Of a stretch of DNA of 64,000 bases, positions 48,909-57,649 are shown piece after piece. Each line of letters starts with the position of its first letter. The first letter of the stretch is position 1. Origin of the DNA: Cavia porcellus (Eukaryota; Chordata; Mammalia; Rodentia; Caviidae); assembly GCF_034190915.1 (NCBI RefSeq), contig NW_026947485.1:34919519-34983518 (forward strand), read 5' to 3'. The position numbers and the translations under genes were made by a program. The notes under the pieces are model-generated. The model made no database searches and had not been told where the DNA came from. It saw only the letters and a list, made by a program, of their open reading frames with translations.

Positions 48909-49540
48909 GCGCCACACGAGTGGACGCCGGTTTTTTTTTTTTTCTTTTTCCCTTTGCCTCTGTTTTGCTTTCGCTTCGCTAATACAGCCCGACAGGCTTT
49001 TGATAGAGCTCGATTGGAATGCTCAGAGGAGCCCAGAGCCACTGCCGATTGTGGGTCTCCGGAGGACCCTCAGGGCTCTAATTCTGATTCTGATTCGGAA
49101 GGTTCAGAAGAGGAGGTTGTCTTCGCTAAACAGGACCCTCCTGCACAGCTTAAAGAGGAATTCAGGGCTCGGGAAGATAAAAAGGGGAACCAAACACCAC
49201 CCTGCCCGAGCTACTCCGCCTTACGGGAGGAGCTTAAGCCCTTCCGCCCTTTGGCAAGTTCGCGACCCACGATCACCCCCTTCAGGGCGCCAGGCCCCAC
49301 TGCACCGCCGTGGCCGGAAGAGGAGTTGCTCCCTGGGCTGCCACCACAACCTATGGCACCGCCCTGGTTAGAGGGAGAGCTACTTCCTGGGTTGCCTTCT
49401 GCGCCCCCATCTGGGGAGGGAGGAGGACGTTCCTTCTACCAGAGGGTATGGTCGCGGCTTCCCTTTGAGTGTTCCGGTCTCCATGCATTCCCGGTACAAG
49501 TAGGAGGCAGGGGAGGAGGAGGATATTATGAGCCCTTAGA
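48909..49540 (+). pseudogene. gag: gag remnant (matrix/linker to start of capsid)
   Basis: An open frame running from after a TGA (48906) with no ATG at its start; the first in-frame methionine is deep inside, at the second proline-rich repeat. It encodes an acidic serine-rich stretch ('SDSDSEGSEEE'), then a proline-rich linker containing two copies of an 18-residue repeat (54-bp period, from about 49302 and 49356), then a PSAP motif (49395-49406) and finally 'FPV...YEPLE' (about 49488-49539). That last block resembles the start of betaretrovirus capsid. Class II retroviruses carry proline-rich late-domain motifs such as P(S/T)AP upstream of capsid, which fits. The sequence then jumps to RNase H in another frame, so the frame out to 49751 is a read-through of pol and not gag. 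Capsid, nucleocapsid and the normal amino-terminus are missing; no intact Gag could be made. Confidence 0.75.
48930..48987 (+). promoter_or_regulatory. Strong 3' splice-site-like tract in the leader
   Basis: A T/C-rich run of about 50 bases (48931-48980) ending 'gctaatacag' (AG at 48986-48987) has the form of a branch point, polypyrimidine tract and acceptor. Paired with the donor at 48860 it would define a 128-nt intron. Splicing them would not create an ATG-initiated gag frame, because the joined gag frame has a TGA just upstream. Function is uncertain. Confidence 0.4.
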
Positions 49541-50873
49541 AATTACACCCTGTGATTTTTCCCAAGGTTACATCCGCATACCCCATAACTGGAGCTCCAA
49601 TAATCTTCACGGATGGCTCCAAATCAGGCATAGGCGCATATGTGGTTATGGGTCAAGAGCCAAAAACTATCCAATTCACTCCAGACCAACCCCAGGTGGT
49701 CGAGCTCCAGATAATACAGGAAGTCTTACGTCGCTTTCCAGGCGATGTTAACCTCCTGTCGGACTCCAAGTATGTGGTAAATGCTCTCCAAGTTCTGGAG
49801 ACGGCGGGTCCCATTAAACCCTCTTCAACGGTTGCCTCCATATTCCTAGGTATTCAACATCAGTTATGGAATAGAACCTCAAAAGTGTTCATCTCACATA
49901 TCAGAGCCCATACTAATTTACCTGGGCCCTTGGCGGAGGGCAACGCCTTGGCAGACTCGGCCACGCGCCCGATATGGGTCTTCACCTTTCCCAACCCTCT
50001 GGAAGCAGCCCAAAAATTCCATTCTCAGTTCCATGTCAATGCCCGCACCCTCATGGCGCGCTTCAACATCACGAGAGCACAAGCACAAGAGATTGTACGG
50101 TATTGCCCAGCTTGTGTGATCTCTTCACCCCAACAATCTATTGGCATTAACCCAAGAGGACTTTGCCCAAATCATATTTGGCAAATGGATGTTACACACA
50201 TCCCAGAATTCGGAAAACTTAAATATGTTCATGTTTCGGTAGATACCGCCTCCCAGGTTATGTTTGCCTCGGCAGAACCCGGAGAAAGGGCCACCCACGC
50301 TATTAATCATTGTCTTGCAGCCTGGGCTGCTTGGGGAAAGCCCAATATATTAAAAACAGACAATGGTCCTGCTTACACCAGCAAAACTTTTGTAACATTC
50401 TGTCAACAAATGGATGTTGTCCTTAAGCATGGCATTCCATATAACCCTCAAGGACAAGGCATCATTGAACGGGCACATCGGACACTCAAGGGTGTCTTAC
50501 AAAAGCAAAAAGAGGGGATAGGCCACGGCCTAACGCCCAAAGGAAGAATATCATTGGCACTCTTTACCATAATCATTCCCCTGCCATGGAACATAGCAAT
50601 CCGTCCCCAACCGACAAAGGGCTGGTTAGATGGAAAGATGTCCTTACAGGACAATGGATGGGCCAGGATCCAGTGGTTAGCTGGACCCGAGGTGCGGTTT
50701 GTGTTTTCCCACAGGAACCAGGTCGCGAACCGCTGTGGGTCCCGGAAAGATTGACGCGAGCAGTAAACGCCCCACCAGTTCCTGAGAAAGCACAGGAGGA
50801 TAAGCCCGCGGACACAAGTCAACTCGACCCTTCTGGGACCGACGCTCAGCGCCCGAGACCATCTACAAACTAA
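49540..50873 (+). pseudogene. pol: pol remnant: RNase H and integrase, frameshifted near its end
   Basis: The 3' part of pol, in a different frame from gag; it begins just after a TAG (49537) without an ATG. Numbering the 400-codon frame from 49552, RNase H covers about residues 1-140 with the four catalytic acids D21 ('FTDGS'), E51, D71 ('LLSDSKYV') and D135. Integrase follows: the zinc-binding HHCC is H157, H161, C185, C188, and the catalytic triad is D213, D270 and E306, with the expected 35-residue spacing between the last two. The frame goes wrong at about 50565-50585. The integrase C-terminal domain ('LVRWKDVLTGQWMG') continues in another frame from about 50586 to the stop at 50873. Reverse transcriptase and protease are deleted. 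The enzyme parts match class II (ERVK/IAP-like) pol by motif; this is not a working polymerase gene. Confidence 0.9.
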
Positions 50874-50915
50874 AATGTCTGGTTTGGAGCTTTTTCTATT
50901 CTGTGGGTTCCTAAT

Positions 50916-51293
50916 ATGACAGCTTGGCTGCAAGACACCTACCTACCTAAGTTTCACAATTTGTCCCTCATAGTCAGTCAGGAACTTGACAATATGGACG
51001 GTATCCAACTAGGTCCAGTCAGGTTCGATTTATCAACTTTAGGCAGTGTTATAGCCAGTTTGTGGGAACGCGTCACCTCCTGGTTCTCCTGGCCCAACCT
51101 GACTATTTGGATCCTGATTGCTGTGGCCTTCCTAGTGGGGCTTGTGGTTATTAAATACTTGTTAGATCGCCTCATACAAACTCAGCAGCAGGTTAAGATC
51201 ACAGCTATGGCAGCCATGCAAATGGCAGCAGGTGGCCCATCAGGCCAGCAGGCCGCCGCATATCTCCTTCACATTGCAGAACATCAGCTATAA
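50916..51293 (+). pseudogene. env: env remnant: C-terminal end of the transmembrane subunit
   Basis: An ATG-started 125-codon frame. It holds a membrane-proximal stretch with a tryptophan-rich segment (W50, W56, W59), one possible glycosylation site (NLT at 61-63), a hydrophobic membrane span at about residues 63-83 ('WILIAVAFLVGLVVIKYLL') and a tail of about 40 residues rich in alanine, glutamine and glycine. It lies after pol and before the polypurine tract, the position of env. The surface subunit, fusion peptide and most of the ectodomain are absent. The family call rests on position and topology; sequence similarity to a named env was not confirmed. Confidence 0.65.
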
Positions 51294-51727
51294 GAGCTGA
51301 GTGGGCAAGCCAATGACGGGTAAGACGGGAAAAGCCCTCCCGGTCAACCTAAGACAGGCTCCACTCAGATATACATGGCCTATAAGGCCAGGGGTCCCTC
51401 CCGGAGTCAAATTATTGGCATTGAGATGCGAGACCAAGGGTACTGCAGTGCCGTCCGCCCCAAAGGTTGGGGGGAAGGCAGGAATGAATGTCTATATGCA
51501 TCCAGGTTCGGTTCACAAAAGCCTGGCCCTGCGAAAAAATGAACCACTCACCTTGAGCATGGTCCTGGCGCAAGGATATGCACAAAACAGGGTGATGCAC
51601 AGCAGGGTATAGACCTCTACATTCTCTCATGCCTCGGCCTACAAGGTAGGCCCACTCCTAGGTGTCTAACAGCAACAAGGTCATAGACACCTTGGAGGGA
51701 CCCACAGACCATCCTATTTTAATAAAT
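51294..51727 (+). other. Proviral 3' non-coding region
   Basis: About 430 bp between the env stop and the polypurine tract. An open frame of about 100 codons (51301-51612) begins with GTG, has no recognised domain and is probably not a gene. The region could carry an RNA export or packaging element, but no specific motif was recognised. Confidence 0.5.
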
Positions 51728-51741
51728 AAAAAAGGGGGAGA
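51728..51741 (+). other. Polypurine tract
   Basis: AAAAAAGGGGGAGA directly abutting the 3' LTR, the usual primer site for plus-strand DNA synthesis. Confidence 0.93.
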
Positions 51742-52044
51742 TGTGGGAAGCCGCCTATGATGGCGCCCATTTCCTGCTTCCGGGTTCTTCCCGGCCTGAA
51801 CAAGCCCGCCAAATTGTCATATCTGCCCAGTTACCCGTGATGCTAGCCTATCAGCTTGTTAGGCGCGCTTCTCTGTGATTGGATACTGCTTCCCCTTATA
51901 AGAGGTTGTTCCTGCCCCCAACGGGCGGAAGAGGAACCAACGTTGAGGGTGGCGGACCTTGTTAGGTCCGGTTCGCTGTACGCAATAAAGTTTGAGAGCT
52001 GATCCTGCTCGAGTTTGGTCTCCTGTCTCCCGCGGCTCCGGTCA
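51742..52044 (+). repeat. 3' LTR of the provirus
   Basis: 303 bp, same length as the 5' LTR with two substitutions (C at 51969, G at 51975). TATA-like box at 51896-51902 and AATAAA at 51984-51989. It follows directly on the polypurine tract. Confidence 0.97.
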
Positions 52045-52050
52045 ATGCAG
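52045..52050. repeat. Target-site duplication, right copy (atgcag)
   Basis: Identical to 48371-48376; directly follows the terminal CA of the 3' LTR. Confidence 0.96.
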
Positions 52051-52187
52051 GTTCTTGGAAGTGAAGCAGGCAGCCAACTCATAACCCCCATGAGCCTGCA
52101 GAAACATTATGGGTGCTGGGAGGAAAAACAAGAGGCCAATTTGCCCTTCCTGTGAACCAATCAGCATGCAGACTGGGAGACAAGAAC
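52051..52187. repeat. 62-bp minisatellite, right part (units 5b-7)
   Basis: The last 24 bp of unit five (52051-52074; 38+24=62), a full unit six (52075-52136) and a partial, diverged unit seven. Confidence 0.88.
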
Positions 52188-52389
52188 ACTTCCCACTCCC
52201 CATCCCTGTAAGCCCTTGGCTGATCTGGAGGAACACAGATTAAATTGTTGCAACTGAAGTTAAAAAAAAAACAAAACAAAACAAAAAAAAAAAACAAACC
52301 TTAATGCTTATATTATTTGGTTGACTTTGCAAGCCTAAAGCTGGTAGTCTGATCATCTATTAAGAGGATAATAATATGCAATATAGAAA

Positions 52390-52680
52390 ATATGGGAGAT
52401 TTCCATTTGTTTTGTTTTTGAAATTCAATATTGTTTTCACTGTTTTGTTTCATTCAGTTTAATTGGTTTCATTTTGTTCTGTTTTGATTTTATTATGTCT
52501 CATGGTATCAGCAGCAATTTTGCAGGTAACAATCAGCTTATGGTAGCCATTGTTGATTTCCTATTATCCTGTTTTGAAGTCCTCTATTACTTTCACTGTT
52601 TTGTTTTGGTTGGCTTTATTTTTTTGGTTCATTCTCTTTAAAAATAGATTAAAAAATAAAAAATAAAAAAACCAAAAAGG
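52390..52680 (+). mobile_element. A-tailed, tandem-repeat-containing retroelement, copy 1
   Basis: Contains 'ttatggtagccattgttgatttcc', 'cctgttttgaagtcctctatta', 'ttcactgttttgttttggtt' and ends in an A/AAAT-rich tail (about 52640-52676). The same blocks in the same order occur at 62.66-63.15 kb. Family not recognised; could be a lineage-specific L1 3' UTR. Confidence 0.55.
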
Positions 52681-52929
52681 AGCGGAAGGACAGCCACTTT
52701 CATGCTGTCTCATCACCTGGCTTCCATGTTTGTGTCACACAGGTTGTGGCTCTTGGCCAGTTGCACTGCAACAACAATATGTCCTAACGTGAACAGGAAA
52801 AGATATAAATTCAGTTCTGTTGTAGTCAGGGATTGTGCGGAGAACAGTAAGAATCAGGACACAGAATTTATAATATTATTTTATGATGGCCACCCAGAGT
52901 AAAACACAAGAAAGTGCAGGAAACCTGTC

Positions 52930-53065
52930 CACAACACTAAAGACAGAATATTCAGCAAAGGGCCTGGATCCCACAGCAATGTCCTGCATGAATCCAGATG
53001 AAAACCTAGAGCCCATGACAATGCCTCTCACAAGTCCAACTGGAGGTCGAGAGCCCACAAGAAGG
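52930..53065. repeat. Degenerate 42-bp tandem repeat
   Basis: About three units. Read on the minus strand each gives a peptide beginning G-S-R at 14-codon intervals ('GSRPPVGL', 'GSRFSSGF', 'GSRPFAEY'), showing a 42-bp period. Probably not coding. Confidence 0.5.
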
Positions 53066-53159
53066 ACTCACACCACTATTTTACGATCTATGCTGGGAAG
53101 GCTCAAAGATCAGCAGTGGAAGCTAGAAAGTCTATGCCAGAGGGGTGAAGGAGCTGTGC

Positions 53160-53560
53160 TGCTAGGTTGAGGGTTCTACACTGGAGCCCAGAAGTCACAC
53201 TCATAATCAAGACCAGGGCTTCCCTGAAAAGCACTACAGCCATCCTCAGTGACATGGAGATCCAGAGTTCCTCTGATGATAAGAGCAGTTGAGTGCATAC
53301 CAGAAAGCCAGCATGACAAGTTTCTCCTGGAGATTAAACAGCACATGTCTTTCCCTCCAGAGCCAGGAAGTGATGATCAATGTAAGGACCAGAGCTCCCC
53401 CAAAGTGAACCACAGCCATTCTCACCAGTAAGGTCCCGAGCTCCTCTGACGACAATGGTCAAACTCACACTGGAGAAGCTAGTCATGATGAGCTTCTCCA
53501 GGCGAACAAATGGCTCAAAATAGGAACACTTAAGAGAAACCCACAACACCTAGCTTCTCC
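53160..53560. repeat. Degenerate tandem repeat, period about 176 bp
   Basis: 'gaccagggcttcc...acagccatcctcag...gttcctctgatgat' (from 53211) recurs as 'gaccagagctccc...acagccattctcac...gctcctctgacgac' (from 53387). Further matching blocks lie on both sides. Confidence 0.6.
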
Positions 53561-53763
53561 TTCTCCATGTCTCTATGCTGGCAACTTTCCTCAGGTGAAA
53601 CACCTATGCTTAGCACTATGCTGATTTAATTGCTAGCATTAAGTTGACCTTCAGTTTTTTATCCATAATGAATTCCCGCCATCAGATTTAGCTCCCATTG
53701 CATTTCTTGATGCCAGTATGTAGTCACCCTCAGAGTGACTGTAGGATCTTATAATTTAAGAAG

Positions 53764-53950
53764 GTTTTTTTTTTTTTTTTTTTTTTTTTGGTATTGGGGA
53801 TCAAACCCAGGGAGTACTGACCTATATGCTCAGGACTTTTTATTATTTTACTTCACACAGAGTCTTGCTCAATCACTCAGGGTAGACTTGAACTTGCAAG
53901 CTTCCTACCTCATTTCCTCAAGCAGGTGCAATTAAAGGAACCTGCCTGAC
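53764..53950 (-). mobile_element. B4-type composite SINE
   Basis: A T-run, then ID half 'ggtattggggatcaaacccaggg', then a reversed B1 half 'acagagtcttgctcaatcac...tgaacttgcaagcttcctacc'. Confidence 0.75.
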
Positions 53951-54464
53951 TTAGGATACATATTTTTATGCAATATAATAGCTATAATACACAGAGTATA
54001 TACTTTTTTTGAAGTTCAACCAAAGGGAGGCAAAACTGGAGAAAAATTTAGCAGCATTGTGTTTACCATGTCAATAATTTGCTAAGTAGTTTTCATGAGA
54101 ACCCAAATCTGATTTTTACTCTATGTACAGCAGCAGATTCTAAGAAATATGACTGGAACTCTATGGTACAGCTTACCTAAGTTCTACTTCTCTTTCAAAA
54201 GCTCAGCTTCAGGCTTATTGTCTGCAGCTACATTAATCTTCTTTTCTTCCCTAGCTTTCATAGTCCAAGGAATGTAATTATGTGTTTATATCTCATCTTT
54301 CACTGTCCTCTGTTATTTCTCACATAATTACTTCTCCCTAACAGTATTTCCATTTCTCTGGGTACAGAAATTGTGCTTTTATTTTTTCCCTATGTTTCTC
54401 ATAGTTGCTAATACAGTCTGCCACTCATATTAAGAACTCAAAGGTAAAATCTTTTGGGCAATAA

Positions 54465-54670
54465 AACACTGGAGAGAGCATAGGGATTAGGGCCAGGCAC
54501 GCCTAGGCTTTCCTAGACATTTAACTCTGGGACTTCCCTGATATTCACATTCTTTTTTTTTTTTTTTTGATATTCACATTCTTAATCTTCAAAATGAATA
54601 AATAATACCTACTTGCCAGAATTGTTACAAGGTTTGCAGTGATGTGTGCTTTCCAGTAATAGCATATAGT
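54465..54670 (+). mobile_element. MIR remnant with a poly-T insertion
   Basis: 'gattagggccaggcacgcctagg', 'ttaatcttcaaaatgaataaataatacctacttgcc' fit a MIR. It is split by a T-run flanked by a 16-bp duplication (listed separately). Confidence 0.55.
54539..54583 (-). mobile_element. Tail-only retroposition: poly-T between 16-bp duplications
   Basis: 'tgatattcacattctt' occurs at 54539-54554 and again at 54568-54583, with only a 13-T run between them. This is the footprint expected from an L1-type insertion of nothing but a poly(A) tail in minus orientation. Confidence 0.75.
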
Positions 54671-55164
54671 CAAATAACATGTACAATGTGTATAAGTATA
54701 GCAATTAATGTAATACCTATATCCGTATACTACCTATACATGATAGGTAGCACTAATTTGTTCATTTGCATATAAATCTGTCAGTCAGATTAATAGAATA
54801 ATGGTAGCATAAAATTTTTTTATAACTAAAGAGTCAATCTCTTTAGGAAGGAATTCTCAAAAATTTATAATAGCACAGTTTACAAAGATTTGGCTCTCAA
54901 TATTTTACTTGGAGTTTACTAACACTATTCTATGTTTATATATTGTTTAGAGCTTACAGTACCCTTTTGTGCACGTATCAGTATTTCTTAACTTGCAAAT
55001 AAGAATGGTGAGAACTACTATCAGGCAAAAGAAGGTAGCGGCAACACTGACCAAAGTACTGCAGTGTACCTCGGCTCCCACTGTACTGCCCTCTTCGCGG
55101 CGGTGCTCTGCCTCCAGTCACATGACTCAGTATCCCTCTATAGTCCACATATTATGTTACTTTC

Positions 55165-55276
55165 TTGTCTTTTTCTTTTTCTTTTTTTTTTTTTTTTTAT
55201 CGGTACCGGGGATCGAACTCGCGACTGCCTGCTTGCAAGGCAGGTGCTTATGCTGCTGAGCTAAATCCCCAGCCCC
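55165..55276 (-). mobile_element. Young ID-like SINE
   Basis: Minus-strand copy; T-run then 'atcggtaccggggatcgaac' to 'gctaaatccccagcccc'. Perfect 15-bp duplication tattatgttactttc (55150-55164 and 55277-55291). Confidence 0.93.
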
Positions 55277-55404
55277 TATTATGTTACTTTCATAAAATGT
55301 TTAAGAAAGTTCTGGCGACTTCCCTGGTAACTTTCTCTCTCCTTCTGGTTTCTTATTTCCTTGAAAGAACCTGTCATAATCTGATATCACGTATATGAAT
55401 TTGC

Positions 55405-55500
55405 TTTTGACTTACATTCCACCAGCCTCACCTGAATGTAAGCTAGAGGAAGGCAGAGTCTTTGTTGGATCAGAGTTATTCACAACTGTTTGCAGAATAA
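55405..55500 (+). mobile_element. L2 LINE 3' end remnant
   Basis: 'acctgaatgtaagctagaggaaggcagagtctttgt' is the L2 'gtaagctccatgagggcag' block, diverged. Confidence 0.55.
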
Positions 55501-55509
55501 GGGTCAGAA

Positions 55510-56930
55510 AACAGTTCTACCTCTTAATCTTCATATTTTACCCACCCCACACACTCCCTGACTTCTAGTGCTACCTGAAGCAATACTGTAATCTGTGAAA
55601 GAAAAAATAGTAATGTAACACTGCTCTGGGACTTACCCTTCTTGAATACCTCATCAAAGCTGTTGTTTGATTATTATACCTCAAAAGTGTAAGAGTCTAA
55701 TGATACATTAATTGGGCAGAATAGCTTCAATTTTTAAAATATATATCACCAGTAGCATATTCTTGTATGTTCAAATCCTGTAGCTCTCAATCTGGTCCCC
55801 TGACAAAAGTAACATATGCTCACGATAAATCTTTAAAATGGCTCTATTAATAGAGTGGCTTGTGGTGACAGTTTTATAAATGGGCCCCATCTTTATGCAA
55901 ACTGTGTTTTATTCAATTGCATTATAATGATTTGTAATAAGAATACAGACCGGAATTCTGACAGAGAGAACTCCAAACATTCCTAAGCTGGTCAGAGGTT
56001 TCAAGGCCCATGTATTCTGTGTGGAGGTCTGTGCATTCTGGGAACAACAGAAATCATCAGATTAGTTTTGCTACAGTTGTACGCTTCTCCGCCTGCTTTT
56101 TTCCAATCAGATAATAACAGTCTAATAACTGGTTTTGTGTCTGTCAATCCAATTACTTCATATCTAGGAAGTGCTGACACTCTATTAAATCAGCAAACAG
56201 ATGGTAGGGTCTTTCATTACCCTCAACTAAATAATTAGATACCAAAGCACATGACTAGGAAAGAAGAAGCCATCTAAGAAGTCAGGTGCCACTAAAAATA
56301 ATCTTGTTAATCCAATGTTATAACAATGCCATACCTATAATAAGAACAGCCACTGTAGGTATCTAGTTCATCCTTCAGTCACCAGAGAAACTTCCTGGGA
56401 AACCTTGATCAGGAGTAGTTACTCTGTGGCCATATTTCCATTGGAGTCCTTTCTCCCAGATGTCTGATAGGTATTCATTCCAGGACAAATACAACCTCAG
56501 TCCGTGATTAATATCTTGGAAAAGTAAAATAGTTCTTTCATCTGACCTAATCTTATTAAGAAATTAAGAATAAAATACTGAGTAAAATAAGGTGCTTGTG
56601 AAAAAAGAAAAAGTTAACTGAAAAATTTAAAGCTATATGATTACATGTCTAGAGTAACTTAAAATGAAATCACAAGTATTTTAATAAACTTATAATACTC
56701 ATCAAGTATTTGTAATACATTTAGAAAGAATTTACAAAGCAGTGACATATCTTGCATAGTCTCTCTTCTGTCTTACATAATGATCAGCTATAACAGATGG
56801 CCCATAACTATTAAAGTTAAGGATATTTTAAAGAAGTTGTTGATAATAAAAGCCATAAATTTAAGAGGTAAAATATATGATACAGCTAGAGAAATCAGTG
56901 TGTGAAAATAGAGTTTACTTCTAAGAACCA
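55510..56930. other. Intronic sequence, repeat-poor
   Basis: No repeat recognised; 55840-56240 is a candidate conserved non-coding segment. Confidence 0.5.
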
Positions 56931-56934
56931 ACAT

Positions 56935-57350
56935 GGTATAGGGGTTGACTGATTGTGTTAACTTAAGACATTCAGAAGTTTAACTAAATTGGCTTAGCAA
57001 TTCTATACCCTAGGTTGTAGGAGTGCCACCCTAGGGTGGCTCATTTGCTGGATGGTATAAAAGGCAAAGAGGAAGGACACATGAGGTTCTGTTCTTCAGA
57101 AGAGCTCCAGTCTTCACCTTCGGCTTGGACATTGCCTTCTGGCTTCTACTGCAGATCCTGGTGTGGACTTGGACAAGACACTGCGGTGAATTTCAGACCT
57201 TGGATTGAATCCTTTGGCCTCCAACGTGCAGACCCCCTGCACGCTTCCTCCTCCAGCTCTGTGGCTGATCATCGTAAGCCAATCTATAATCTCTTATTCA
57301 TTTGTGCATCTTGTGTTATATCTGTTCCTCTAATACATATGGTTTAACGG
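56935..57350 (+). mobile_element. Probable old mammalian interspersed repeat, family not named
   Basis: The order of blocks ('gcttggacattgccttctgg', 'tcagaccttggattgaatcc', 'catcgtaagccaatctataatctc', 'ttcctctaatacatatgg') recalls a widespread mammalian repeat. The 103-codon frame (57036-57347) crosses it and has no recognisable domain. Confidence 0.45.
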
Positions 57351-57499
57351 AGGTGCTTTTTTACTCCTCTATCCTTCTTGAGTAGCTTTTTCATGGCTAT
57401 CTCACCATTATAGATAAATTCAATCTGGATATTTGGCATTTCACATCTTTGCTGGGTTAAAAACCTCATGAATAAAAACAAATAAAATTAGTATGGAAA

Positions 57500-57640
57500 C
57501 AGCATGATGTCATGGAAAGAACATGGACTGAAAAGTTAAAGAACTGGATTCCAACATGGCTGCACTATTTTTAACTGCTTGACCCAAAGCCTCAGATTAT
57601 TTACTAGAGCCTTTAAATACAGCCTTGCCTTCCGTGGTTC
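57500..57640 (+). mobile_element. MIR remnant
   Basis: 'tcatggaaagaacatggactgaaaagttaaagaactggattcc' and 'actgcttgacccaaagcctcagattatt'. Confidence 0.6.
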
Positions 57641-57649
57641 AATATGGAA

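Larger units (their letters stand above)
48377..52044 (+). mobile_element. Internally deleted class II (IAP/betaretrovirus-like) endogenous provirus
   Basis: A complete LTR-internal-LTR structure of 3668 bp: 5' LTR 48377-48679, internal region 48680-51741 (3062 bp), 3' LTR 51742-52044. It is flanked by a perfect 6-bp target-site duplication (atgcag), the size typical of class II (ERVK) elements. The internal order is primer-binding site, leader with a strong splice donor, gag remnant, RNase H plus integrase remnant, env C-terminus, 3' non-coding region and polypurine tract. Gag matrix start, most of capsid, nucleocapsid, protease, reverse transcriptase, and envelope SU and most of TM are absent, so it is non-autonomous. 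The two LTRs differ at 2 of 303 positions (48604/51969 and 48610/51975, both transitions), so insertion is recent. Orientation is opposite to EXOC4. GC content is clearly higher than the surrounding intron. Confidence 0.95.

Noticed and set aside
49552..49751. Second half of the long frame that starts in gag
   Set aside because: After the deletion junction this frame reads RNase H sequence out of frame, so it is not gag protein.
51301..51612. 103-codon frame after env as an accessory viral gene
   Set aside because: Starts with GTG, has no recognisable domain and lies in the expected 3' non-coding region.
52883..53170. 95-codon plus-strand frame that could be a small gene
   Set aside because: It spans degenerate tandem repeats, shows no domain, and the opposite strand is open through the same repeats.
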